Origin: Tissierellaceae bacterium
Lineage (GTDB): Bacteria > Bacillota > Clostridia > Tissierellales > Tissierellaceae
Direction of reading: 5' to 3'
Assembly (NCBI GenBank): GCA_018434075.1
Contig: JAHDQA010000070.1
Span: 1 to 57,853, forward strand
Length of the DNA: 57,853 nt
Shown: positions 49,657 to 57,853 of the stretch, piece after piece
How the letters are laid out: each line of letters begins with the position of its first letter
Numbering within the stretch: position 1 is the first letter of the stretch
Made by a program: the position numbers and the translations under genes
The notes under the pieces: model-generated
What the model was told of the DNA's origin: nothing
The model's database searches: none
What the model saw: only the letters and a program-made list of their open reading frames with translations

Positions 49657-49875
49657 ATGGCTTTTAGTTATAACAAATTGTGGAAACTTTTAATAGATAA
49701 AAAAATGATGAAAAAGGATTTAATGGCAATAACGAACTTAACGTCGACAACGATAGCAAAAATGAGTAAAGATCTGCCGGTAAGCATGGATGTGTTAGGA
49801 AGAATCTGTAAAGCCCTTGATGTCAACATTGGAGATATTGTTGACTACGTCGATGACGATACTTCAACAGATTAA
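49657..49875 (+). CDS. XRE-family small regulator of the defence operon
   Basis: The 72-residue product is almost only a helix-turn-helix (FSYNKLWKLLIDKKMMKKDL, then TSTTIAKMSKDLPVSMDVL and KALDVNIGDIVDYV), the size of restriction-modification controller proteins. It is the first gene of a six-gene operon and has inverted repeats at its promoter, so it probably autoregulates and delays expression of the nuclease relative to the methyltransferase. The start is ATG 49657 behind GGAGGCGATTATA; an upstream in-frame extension is not used. It could instead be a phage regulator, but its orientation and spacing favour the defence operon. Confidence 0.85.
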   Translation: MAFSYNKLWKLLIDKKMMKKDLMAITNLTSTTIAKMSKDLPVSMDVLGRICKALDVNIGDIVDYVDDDTSTD

Positions 49876-49899
49876 ATTCAATGAAAGGAGGCGCAATAT

Positions 49900-51138
49900 A
49901 TGAAAAAGCTATGTTTTGGTACTTTTGCAACAATTTTAAAGATTTGTAGCGCAAAAAGAATTTCACAAAAACTTCTATGTGGTACCATGCTGCTTTCTAT
50001 TGCGCCTACTTATGATATTCGTGGTGAGGACGGTACTGTTTCAGATTTAATTCTGGGTAAAAAGAATCTATCGCCTAATATAACTGATAAAGCTCCAACA
50101 GTAGACCCACGCGCTGTTTCTAATTACTTTAAACAGCACATTCTTAACATGTTGGATAGCAATAAAAGGAGCCTCATCATTCTTGCTCTGAAAGACATTA
50201 TTGCGTCTGATAATACAATTGAGCCTGACACAATAGTCGAAATAGTGAATGGCATGACCAAGAAATCTATAGTAAGACGTGATGCTTTTGTTTTTGAAGA
50301 CTTTATCGCCGGAGTTTTTCTTTACACAGTATTAAATGTCGAGAACCGAAATTGCGAAGATAGCGTGAAAGAGACAACTACCGAGTACATACAGTCCTTT
50401 GAAGATCAAAAAATGGATATTAGTTTCATTACAACGTATAGCAATTTGTCTATGGAAACTGCTTACGAAATTGCGATTGATGCCCGCTCTTTAGTGTTGC
50501 TTGCAGAAACAGGTGGCAAATGCCAAAAGTGCGGAAGAGTTTTAGGTATAAAAAAAGAAGGCAACGACGTTAACTTTGCTAAGGTCGTTCGCCTTTCAGA
50601 AACTGATGAAGTGGTTTTATGTGTTGAATGTGAGCGCGAAATTCAAAATGCTTCTGAGGAAGTAAAATTAGCTTTACTATCAGAAAAGCATGACTTGGAA
50701 GTTCTTATGGCTGCAAGAGATGCAACCTCGAGATATACAATAGAAAAGCAAATCGAACAAGTACTTCGGGAAGTTGACTTAATGGATGTTACTGATGATA
50801 CACAACTCAAAATTGAACCTGTAAAAGTTGAGAATAAAATCACTGAAAAACGTTTGAAAGAAAGAGTGCTTTTTGATGTTCGGCGGTTGTATCAGGGAGT
50901 CAATGATGCATTAGATCGGTTGGCCGGAGAAAACAAGCTGAACGTCGATAAGTTTGCAAAAAGCGTCAAACGGATGTATGAAGATGCAAGTGAATCACAT
51001 ATATCTCAAAGCGCAATATACAACCTACTTGTTGAAACTTTGTTTGAAAAAACCGGCCGCAAATATAGAGAAGCTTGCGAGATAATAATCTCCTACTTCG
51101 TTCAAAGGTGTGAGGTGTTCGATGAGATTACCAAATAA
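49900..51138 (+). CDS. ABC-three-component (ABC-3C) system protein with Cys4 knuckle
   Basis: The 412-residue product resembles proteins annotated as ABC-three component system protein. Residues 1-60 form a conserved N module (MKKLCFGTFATILKI and IAPTYDIRGEDGTVSDLILG). Residues 60-200 are helical. Cysteines 208, 211, 241 and 244 (CQKCG...CVEC) form a zinc knuckle set like an HNH domain but without the catalytic histidines. The C-terminal 100 residues are helical. It is probably the sensor or effector that works with the small middle protein and the DUF2326 ATPase, which follow in overlapping genes. Which phage signal it reads is unknown. Confidence 0.7.
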   Translation: MKKLCFGTFATILKICSAKRISQKLLCGTMLLSIAPTYDIRGEDGTVSDLILGKKNLSPNITDKAPTVDPRAVSNYFKQHILNMLDSNKRSLIILALKDIIASDNTIEPDTIVEIVNGMTKKSIVRRDAFVFEDFIAGVFLYTVLNVENRNCEDSVKETTTEYIQSFEDQKMDISFITTYSNLSMETAYEIAIDARSLVLLAETGGKCQKCGRVLGIKKEGNDVNFAKVVRLSETDEVVLCVECEREIQNASEEVKLALLSEKHDLEVLMAARDATSRYTIEKQIEQVLREVDLMDVTDDTQLKIEPVKVENKITEKRLKERVLFDVRRLYQGVNDALDRLAGENKLNVDKFAKSVKRMYEDASESHISQSAIYNLLVETLFEKTGRKYREACEIIISYFVQRCEVFDEITK

Positions 51139-51361
51139 AGTAACTTCCTATACAAACAGCGTTATTTCTCTTTTCCCAGATATTTTAGAGGCATTAGCAC
51201 AACAGGATATGTCACCTAAAGAGTTATTTGAACTAACTAGATATCGTGAAAAGGACATGGCTGATTTCCTGAGTGCTTTAGACTGCTTGTTTGCATTAGG
51301 TAAAATTGGACTAATTGAAGAAGGGAGGGTGCTACGATATGTTGATAGAGATTCAATGTGA
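51122..51361 (+). CDS. ABC-3C middle component, winged-helix type
   Basis: The 79-residue product has the size and pattern of ABC-3C middle components (MC6/MC7 type): RLPNKVTSYTNSVISLFPDI followed by FLSALDCLFALGKIGLIEEG and RVLRYVDRD, a small winged helix. Its ATG at 51122 lies inside the end of the previous gene, and its end overlaps the ATPase start, so the three proteins are translationally coupled and probably form one complex. A GTG at 51110 is a less likely start. Confidence 0.75.
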   Translation: MRLPNKVTSYTNSVISLFPDILEALAQQDMSPKELFELTRYREKDMADFLSALDCLFALGKIGLIEEGRVLRYVDRDSM

Positions 51362-52976
51362 TAAATTTGCTCCAGAGCATCAAATTATCCGGTTTAACTC
51401 AGGCTTAAATACAGTTCTAGGTAGCGCAGGCGGTAGCAATGCAATCGGAAAATCAACATTCCTATGGATTATAGATTATGTATTCGGCGGTGAAAGCTAC
51501 TACTCCCTGACAGATGATATAAAAAAGGAAATAGGCCCACATACCATCTATTTCACTTTCGAATTTGAGGGACAGCCATATTATTTCTATAGAAGCACTG
51601 ACGATCCTAAAAGTGTATATCGAATCGATAAAGAGCGCCATTTCATAACAAAATTGACGCTTGACGAATTTCGAAGATTTCTGTTTCAGGAATATAAAAT
51701 TGGGCTACCAGCCCTTACGTTTTCAGAAATAACCGAGCGTTTTTTCCGTATCTATGGACGTGAAAATACACTAGAAAAGTATCCATTGTTAGTGAAACCT
51801 CGTGAGCAAGATGAAAAGGCTGTGGATTTTCTATTGAAGCTATTTGGTCATTACAAAATCCTTGCTTCTATCAAATTTATGGAGGAAGAACTCGGAATTA
51901 AAGCTTCACAGCTTAAATCTCGTCAGCGTCAAAAGGTGGACATAGATAAAATCGAAAGTAACCAAAAGACTATCGAGTCATTGAGAAAGAGACTCCAAAA
52001 GCTAATGAAAAACAGCGAAGAGGCTCAATTAGCAATGTTTGGGTTTGATACACAAACATTCGAACGAATAACAGCTGTTCAAAAAGAATTGAATAGCATA
52101 ATACGTAAGCGCAATCGTCTGCAATCACAGCTAAATGCTATAAAAAGCAATATAACTGACAGCAAGGCTGAAACCGCAAGTGAATTTGAATCCTTGCTAC
52201 GCTTCTTTCCAAATGCAAATTTAAAAGCATTTGAAGAAATTGAACATTTTCATATAAAAATCAGAGAGATTTTAGGCGAAGAAATGGATCAGGAAATCTA
52301 TCGATTACAACCACTAATCGAAGAATATGATAAGGAAATCAGACGCCTAAATCGAAAAATCGAAGAGTCCGGTATAGCAAAAGAGATGTCTGAGAGAGTA
52401 CTCTCTCAGTGTGTTAATGTATCAAAAAGCATTGATAGACTTGAAGAAGAAACAGCCGAGTTGATTCATCAAAAAGAGTTGCAGGATGCTCGAGCTGAAG
52501 CAGAGCAAAAACTTGAAAAACTATTGTTGCAACAAACTGAAAAACTAGGCGAGATACAAGATGACATCAATCTTCGTATGGAAACAATTAACGGCGTAGT
52601 AACTGAGAAACAGGAAACTGCTCCTCTTTTGTATATCACTCCCCAGAAGGACATCATCTTCGAAACTCCTGGCAACACAAGTGAAGGAACAGCATTCAAG
52701 AGCCTTGTTGTGTACGATTTGGGTGTACTTGAATTACGCCCAATTCCTGCGATCATCCATGACTCCAATATTCTTAAACGTATTGAGGATGTTCATCTGG
52801 AGCATATATTGGAACGTTATCAATCTACCAAGCGCCAGGTTTTTATTGCATTTGATAAAGCTGATTCTACAACCGAGAAAGCACATAGAATTTTAGAAGA
52901 AACAGCAATCTTGCGCTTATCAGACGGAAATGAACTTTTTGGTCGTTCGTGGAGTAAGTACGAAACGAATGATTAA
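51339..52976 (+). CDS. ABC-3C SMC-like ATPase (DUF2326)
   Basis: The 545-residue protein is a Rad50/SMC-like ABC ATPase of the DUF2326 family. Walker A is SAGGSNAIGKSTFLW near residues 29-43. A central coiled coil runs from about 185 to 420 (SQLKSRQRQKVDIDKIESNQ, LEEETAELIHQKELQDARAE). The ABC signature region is NTSEGTAFKSLVVYDLGVL and the Walker B/D-loop region is IPAIIHDSNILKRIED. Such ATPases may sense DNA ends or invading replication and relay a signal to an effector. The ATG after GGGAGGGTGCTACGAT is used. It ends 19 bases before mod. Confidence 0.85.
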   Translation: MLIEIQCDKFAPEHQIIRFNSGLNTVLGSAGGSNAIGKSTFLWIIDYVFGGESYYSLTDDIKKEIGPHTIYFTFEFEGQPYYFYRSTDDPKSVYRIDKERHFITKLTLDEFRRFLFQEYKIGLPALTFSEITERFFRIYGRENTLEKYPLLVKPREQDEKAVDFLLKLFGHYKILASIKFMEEELGIKASQLKSRQRQKVDIDKIESNQKTIESLRKRLQKLMKNSEEAQLAMFGFDTQTFERITAVQKELNSIIRKRNRLQSQLNAIKSNITDSKAETASEFESLLRFFPNANLKAFEEIEHFHIKIREILGEEMDQEIYRLQPLIEEYDKEIRRLNRKIEESGIAKEMSERVLSQCVNVSKSIDRLEEETAELIHQKELQDARAEAEQKLEKLLLQQTEKLGEIQDDINLRMETINGVVTEKQETAPLLYITPQKDIIFETPGNTSEGTAFKSLVVYDLGVLELRPIPAIIHDSNILKRIEDVHLEHILERYQSTKRQVFIAFDKADSTTEKAHRILEETAILRLSDGNELFGRSWSKYETND

Positions 52977-52995
52977 ATATAGGAGGATTTAAAAA

Positions 52996-55305
52996 ATGGC
53001 TGCAATCAATGATTTACTGCGTCAAATCCCTGACACTTCTTTGCGTAATCGCTTGGAACAGGAATTTGCCCGCATATCAAAAAACAAAAAATTTGGTCTT
53101 GTATTTGAGGAGCACATCCCTGAATGCACTCCACTTTATGAAGTTCCTATCAAACGTGGCTCGACTGTTGCACAAAAAACAGGCCACATTAATGATGTAT
53201 ATACGGTACTGAAGTTAGATGGAGATGTTGCCCTTTGCCGCAACAAAGCAACTGGTAATACCGAGAACATACCAATCACGGAGCTAGTTTCAGTTGCTCA
53301 ATTTGGCGAGCCAATTTTTCCCACTCTTCAACCGATTGATTCTGTAGAAAATGCGCCTGATAGTAACTTATGGCATGCAGTCATTGAAGCAGACAATTAT
53401 CATGCCCTTCAGTTACTGGAATATCTCTACCCTAAGAAGGTTGATTGTATTTATATCGACCCCCCATACAACACAGGTGCGCGGGATTGGAAATACAATA
53501 ATGACTATGTTGATTCTAGTGATAACTGGCGCCACAGTAAGTGGCTCTCAATGATGCAAAAACGATTAAAGATTGCAAAAAGAATACTTGCTGATGATGG
53601 CGTTTTGATTACTACAATAGATGATAATGAATATGCACATCTATGGGTTCTACTTCATGAACTTTTTCCAAACCTAACTCATACTTGTGTAACCATTCAG
53701 CATAATCCCGGTGGAACTCAGGGCAAAAAATTCTCTGTGACTCACGAATATGCGATATTTTCATATTCAGCAGAAAGTACTATTTACCGCAAGCAACATA
53801 CTGGTGGAGATGTATATAATCTAAGACGTTGGGGGAGCACATCAGGCCGATATGAAGGTGCGACATGTTTTTATCCAGTAATTTTAGACTCTAATTATAA
53901 TATCATCGGTTTCGGTGATTTACTTGATAAAGAATTACACCCTACAGCTCAAGTAGAGCATAATGAAGATGGTACAATTTATGTTTGGCCCATTGATAAG
54001 AATGGCATTGAAAAGAAATGGAGATATGGGCGCGATACTGTAGAATCAGTAAAAGATAGAATGTTTATTGAAAAAAAAGGAGATCGAATAGAAGTTATCC
54101 TTCGTAGAGAAAGCGAACCTCCAAAAACGGTTTGGACTGATCCTTTATGTAATGCAGAAGCCCACGGTACAGATATGATTAGATCCATACTTGGTGGTGG
54201 CTTCTCATACCCAAAATCGCTTTATGCTGTCCATGAAGCATTAACATTCGCTGTATCCGGAAAGAAAAACGCTCTAATTGTTGACTTTTTTGCAGGTAGC
54301 GGCACCACATTACATGCAGTAAATTTACTTAATTCTGAGGATGACGGAAACCGCCGCTGTATATTAGTAACAAATAATGAGGTATCCGATGATGAAGCAA
54401 AGGCCTTGAAAAAAAATGGCTATCAGCCTGGCGACATTGAATGGGAAAAACATGGAATTTGTCGTGCGGTAACTTGGCCAAGGACAAAGTATAGCATTCT
54501 TGGCAAGCGAGATGATGGTTCAACCCTAACAGGTGAATACTTCACGACTCAGACTGCATCTAATGAGATTGAGCGCTCATTCTATCAGTTGGGTTTTGTA
54601 GATAATCCTTCTGAATTAACCGCTACTGCAAAAAAGCAAATCGTCTCTTTACTCAAAAACAAGGAAGGAAAGGCACAACTACCGCAATCACTAGTAAGCA
54701 AAGACAGTAAATTCATCGTTTCGGATAAACATACAGCTTCAATTCTCTTTGATGTAGATTCCGCTGATGAGTGGTTGACTGCTCTTGAGGAACAGGATCA
54801 TATCACAGACTTTTATATTGCATCAAAATCAGCTGCCATATTCAAGTCTATCAAAACACGTGTTTCTCACTTACTTGGGTCAATCATCGTAACATCACAA
54901 GTTAAGCGTCCTATGAGTGAAGGCTTTCCTGCAAACGCTGAATACTTCAAGCTAGAATTCTTGGATAAAAACAGTGTTTCATTAGGTCAACAGTTCCGCG
55001 AAATATTACCGTTACTATGGCTTAAATCTGGTGCCATTGGAAAACGACCAGAAGTAAACAGCAATGATGAACCTGAAATGCTAATTTTACCTCAAAATGG
55101 CTTTGCTATCCTGGTTGATGAAACAAAGTTTGCTGAGTTTACCGAAAAGCTTTCTGAAGAGGATAATATCCAAGTAGTCTACTTCGTTACTAACTCCGAG
55201 GAAGCTTTCCGTGAAATGACGGCTGGAGTAAAAGCAAATAACACATACCAACTTTATCGCGATTATATCGATAACTTTGTGTTGGGAAGCAGGAGGGATT
55301 CATAA
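52996..55305 (+). CDS. mod: type III-like restriction-modification methyltransferase (Mod)
   Basis: The 769-residue enzyme is a beta-class DNA N6-adenine/N4-cytosine methyltransferase. Catalytic DPPY is at 155-158 (VDCIYIDPPYNTGARDWKYN). A central region of about 200-400 is likely target recognition. The S-adenosylmethionine motif FFAGSGTTLHAVNLL lies at about 431-445. The C-terminal 250 residues should contact Res. It is joined directly to res (stop and start abut), which is the type III arrangement, and it begins 19 bases after the ATPase, with AGGAGG in the gap. It should also protect the element's own DNA. Confidence 0.92.
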   Translation: MAAINDLLRQIPDTSLRNRLEQEFARISKNKKFGLVFEEHIPECTPLYEVPIKRGSTVAQKTGHINDVYTVLKLDGDVALCRNKATGNTENIPITELVSVAQFGEPIFPTLQPIDSVENAPDSNLWHAVIEADNYHALQLLEYLYPKKVDCIYIDPPYNTGARDWKYNNDYVDSSDNWRHSKWLSMMQKRLKIAKRILADDGVLITTIDDNEYAHLWVLLHELFPNLTHTCVTIQHNPGGTQGKKFSVTHEYAIFSYSAESTIYRKQHTGGDVYNLRRWGSTSGRYEGATCFYPVILDSNYNIIGFGDLLDKELHPTAQVEHNEDGTIYVWPIDKNGIEKKWRYGRDTVESVKDRMFIEKKGDRIEVILRRESEPPKTVWTDPLCNAEAHGTDMIRSILGGGFSYPKSLYAVHEALTFAVSGKKNALIVDFFAGSGTTLHAVNLLNSEDDGNRRCILVTNNEVSDDEAKALKKNGYQPGDIEWEKHGICRAVTWPRTKYSILGKRDDGSTLTGEYFTTQTASNEIERSFYQLGFVDNPSELTATAKKQIVSLLKNKEGKAQLPQSLVSKDSKFIVSDKHTASILFDVDSADEWLTALEEQDHITDFYIASKSAAIFKSIKTRVSHLLGSIIVTSQVKRPMSEGFPANAEYFKLEFLDKNSVSLGQQFREILPLLWLKSGAIGKRPEVNSNDEPEMLILPQNGFAILVDETKFAEFTEKLSEEDNIQVVYFVTNSEEAFREMTAGVKANNTYQLYRDYIDNFVLGSRRDS

Positions 55306-57729
55306 ATGAGAGATATATTATTTCCTTTTCAGGAAACGGCCCTTGCCGAACTACATGATAAAATTAATAAAGCGCATTTGATGTGGAGCGAACGCGATCC
55401 ACAGATAATATCCTTTTCCGCCCCTACGGGTTCAGGAAAAACTATCATTATGACAACACTTTTTGAGGATATATTATATGGCAGTGCTGACAGCATTGGA
55501 GAGCCAGATTCTGTTTTCATTTGGCTATCCGATTCACCGGAGCTTAACGAACAAACAAGGCTGAAGATTGAAAGTAAATCTGACAAAATTCGTGTTCGTG
55601 ATCTGGTAACAATAGAATCAACCTTTAACACTGAATATTTCGAGGGTGGTTGCATTTACTTTTTAAATACTCAAAAACTCGGTTCTGATAAACTGCTAAC
55701 AGGGACTTCAGATACACGCCAATATTCCATCTGGGAAACACTTACTAATACTGCTAAGCGCAGTCCTAAACAATTTTATGTGGTGATTGATGAAGCGCAT
55801 AGGGGTACCTATACATCCGTTCAAGCAGAAAACAAGGCACAGTCAATAATGCAAAAATTTATTAAAGGCAGTAAAGAAGACGGACTTTGTGTCATGCCTT
55901 TAGTGATCGGTGTGACAGCGACACCCCAGAAATTTGATAATTTAATTGCCGGAACGACATCAACCGTCCAGAAAGTCATCGTTCCACCTGAGCAGGTACG
56001 TGAGTCCGGTTTGTTGAAAGACAGAATCATCATACACTATCCAGATATTCAATTAACTGCCGATATGACAATGTTTAAAGGTGCAGTAGATAATTGGCGC
56101 AAAAAATGTGCTCATTGGAAATCCTACTGTGAGCGCGAAGACGAGAAAATGGTGAACCCTATTCTTGTTATACAGGTTGAAGATGGCAATGAGCGTGAAG
56201 CAACTCATACTGATTTAGGAACTTGTATTGATTTACTAGAAGAAACAATAGGACGCAAATTACAGCCAGGTGAAGTCGTGCATACATTCAATGACCGTGG
56301 CACACTTAAAGTACGTGATGTTGAAATACAACAAATAGAAGCGTCTAGAATAAATGACGAAGAAAATGTGATGGTTGTATTCTTCAAAATGAATCTCTCT
56401 ACAGGATGGGATTGTCCACGTGCCGAAACAATGATGTCATTCCGTAGTGCGCAGGATTATACTTATATTGCTCAATTGTTAGGGCGAGTTATTCGTACAC
56501 CTTTGGCCAGAAGGATATCTTCTGATGCTGAACTTAACAGCGTCAGCTTATTCCTTCCATACTTTGATGAAGAAACGGTAAAAAATGTTGTTAATGCTTT
56601 ACGTGACAGTGAAGCAATTATGCCAACAGAAACAGGAACTAACAAAGAGCTTGTAACATTAGGGCGAAACTTGGCATATACAGACGTGTTTGATGCAATG
56701 GATAACCTCATCACTTACCGGATAGATTCAGTTCGTAAGCAAGCACCATTAAAATTATTAATTCAGATTTCTCGTGCTCTTACCATGGATGGTATCGACT
56801 TAGAAGCTCAAAAGACTATCAAAAACGCAGTGTTGTTAAAAATGCATGAGGAAATCACGCGGATCAAAGAAAGTGGTGATTTTGAAAACCGAGTAGCTGC
56901 AATCACTGGCTTTGAGCTTGGCACGTTGACATTTGATTATGGAGACAATGCCTATTCTTTTGATGAGTCCTCACAGACTATGACAGTATCAGAGTTTGAT
57001 ATTTCTCGTCATTTTGAACAATCGGGAAAATTGTTAGGGGAAGGCTTGCACAAAGAATATTGGATTCGGAATAGTACCAGGGATCATATTGATGTAAAAG
57101 TTGAAATAATCGTTCTTACAAATGATACTAATGCAATGGAAAGAATAAATGATTTCGCAGAGGAAGAATTTATTACACTGTATGAAAATAACAAACGCGC
57201 CATTGCAAAGCTAAATGAGGCACGAAAGAATGTTTATGAAAGATTAATCAACGCTTCAGCACAACCAATTGCAGTGCCATGGGTATTGCCGGATTCAATC
57301 GATTTTTATCTGCCAGACGATAGAATAAAGTTTGAACAACATCTCTACTGTGCTGAGGATGGCACATTCCAAACATCACTAAATAAATGGGAAAGCGGAG
57401 TTATTGATGAAGAACTAAAAAATGGCGCTATTTGCTGGTTGCGTAATCTTGATCGTAAAAAATGGTCACTCGAAATTCCGTATGAAGTTAACGGCGTTAC
57501 CACTTCCATGTTCCCAGATTTGGTAGTTGTGAGAGCTGATACAGAAGGTTATGTTTTCGACATTCTTGAACCTCATGACCCTAGTCGTAAAGACAATTAC
57601 CCCAAAGCTGTAGGATTAGCAAAATTTGCTGAGAAACACTGGGATAAATTTGGTAGGATTCAACTTATTCGACTAAAAAAAGGTGTGGATGGTCGTGACC
57701 ATTTCTATCGTCTGTTGATTGTCAAGTAA
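55306..57729 (+). CDS. res: type III-like restriction helicase-nuclease (Res)
   Basis: The 807-residue SF2 protein has Walker A SAPTGSGKTI (lysine 45), DEAH at 162-165 (VVIDEAHRGTY), GVTATPQKF as motif III, and QLLGRVIRTPLARR as motif VI. The C-terminal nuclease region reads FPDLVVVRADTEG then VFDILEPHDPSRKDNYPK: aspartate 738 and glutamate 755 are in place, but the usual lysine of PD-(D/E)xK is histidine 757. Res normally cuts DNA after meeting another Mod-Res complex. The change could alter or weaken cleavage, or it may be a normal variant of this subfamily. The last codons coincide with an insertion-sequence-like repeat. Confidence 0.9.
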   Translation: MRDILFPFQETALAELHDKINKAHLMWSERDPQIISFSAPTGSGKTIIMTTLFEDILYGSADSIGEPDSVFIWLSDSPELNEQTRLKIESKSDKIRVRDLVTIESTFNTEYFEGGCIYFLNTQKLGSDKLLTGTSDTRQYSIWETLTNTAKRSPKQFYVVIDEAHRGTYTSVQAENKAQSIMQKFIKGSKEDGLCVMPLVIGVTATPQKFDNLIAGTTSTVQKVIVPPEQVRESGLLKDRIIIHYPDIQLTADMTMFKGAVDNWRKKCAHWKSYCEREDEKMVNPILVIQVEDGNEREATHTDLGTCIDLLEETIGRKLQPGEVVHTFNDRGTLKVRDVEIQQIEASRINDEENVMVVFFKMNLSTGWDCPRAETMMSFRSAQDYTYIAQLLGRVIRTPLARRISSDAELNSVSLFLPYFDEETVKNVVNALRDSEAIMPTETGTNKELVTLGRNLAYTDVFDAMDNLITYRIDSVRKQAPLKLLIQISRALTMDGIDLEAQKTIKNAVLLKMHEEITRIKESGDFENRVAAITGFELGTLTFDYGDNAYSFDESSQTMTVSEFDISRHFEQSGKLLGEGLHKEYWIRNSTRDHIDVKVEIIVLTNDTNAMERINDFAEEEFITLYENNKRAIAKLNEARKNVYERLINASAQPIAVPWVLPDSIDFYLPDDRIKFEQHLYCAEDGTFQTSLNKWESGVIDEELKNGAICWLRNLDRKKWSLEIPYEVNGVTTSMFPDLVVVRADTEGYVFDILEPHDPSRKDNYPKAVGLAKFAEKHWDKFGRIQLIRLKKGVDGRDHFYRLLIVK

Positions 57730-57853
57730 AATTGACCACTTTTTACGAATAAAATTGACCACTGGCAATTCAATTCATAAATTTATTATTTTCATCCAAG
57801 GATCATCTTTTACATTTAAATCTGACCACCTGGATTATTTATTTACGTTTAAA
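57727..57853. repeat. repeats resembling an IS21-family end after the defence operon
   Basis: TAAAATTGACCACT occurs at 57727 and 57750, 23 bp apart, and TCTGACCAC follows near 57821. This resembles the multiple terminal repeats of IS21-family elements, probably the end of an element whose transposase lies beyond the window. The first copy includes the res stop codon, so insertion may have set the protein's end. I see no gene here. Confidence 0.5.

Overview
The window is low-GC Bacillota DNA, most likely from a gut-type Clostridia (Lachnospiraceae-like) relative. This rests on AAGGAGG ribosome-binding sites, A+T-rich spacers, GTG/TTG starts and gene families typical of clostridial prophages. 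No tRNA, rRNA or host housekeeping gene is visible, so the species cannot be named. The whole window looks like accessory DNA.

Layout. (1) 1-1400 is a scrambled left junction: the first codons of a leftward gene, a tyrosine recombinase lacking its catalytic half, and repeats resembling IS21-family ends. (2) 1401-7760 is a leftward antibiotic-resistance block: AraC/GyrI regulator, Lnu(C)-like lincosamide nucleotidyltransferase, Vat streptogramin acetyltransferase, a DUF5946 protein, and a mef-msr(D) macrolide efflux/ribosome-protection pair. The pair keeps both known regulatory leader peptides (MTASMRLR before mef, MYLIFM before msr(D)) and intrinsic-terminator hairpins. (3) 7829-11666 is a three-gene serine-recombinase cassette with a small SHOCT-like protein. 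(4) 11798-49385 is a nearly complete HK97-type siphophage prophage read leftward. From right to left it has sigma-like regulator, DUF2800/DUF2815/PolA replication genes, KilAC antirepressor, primase-helicase, a candidate iteron origin, VRR-NUC and SNF2-like helicase, ArpU-like regulator, HNH and small terminase. A methylation/amidoligase block (MetK, two DNA methyltransferases, virulence-like protein, amidoligase, GGCT) follows, then large terminase, portal, ClpP-type protease, capsid, connectors, tail genes, GH18 tail protein, holin and amidase. (5) 49386-57729 is a divergent, rightward six-gene defence operon: XRE regulator, ABC-three-component (ABC-3C) protein with a Cys4 knuckle, small ABC-3C middle component, DUF2326 ATPase, and a type III-like Mod methyltransferase and Res helicase-nuclease. 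(6) The last ~125 bases carry repeats like an IS21-family end.

How the parts work together. Recombinases, resistance genes, phage genome and defence operon are contiguous and all accessory, so one mobile unit may carry both drug resistance and phage defence as cargo; att sites could not be identified, so the unit's true ends are unknown. The phage makes its tail-assembly chaperone through an apparent programmed -1 frameshift (A_AAA_AAC). Its own MetK could supply S-adenosylmethionine to its two methyltransferases. The most novel-looking system is the single operon joining an ABC-3C module to a type III restriction-modification pair under a small XRE regulator with operator-like repeats at its promoter. 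The amidoligase/virulence-protein pair sharing a C-terminal segment and a 30-bp upstream repeat is the second.
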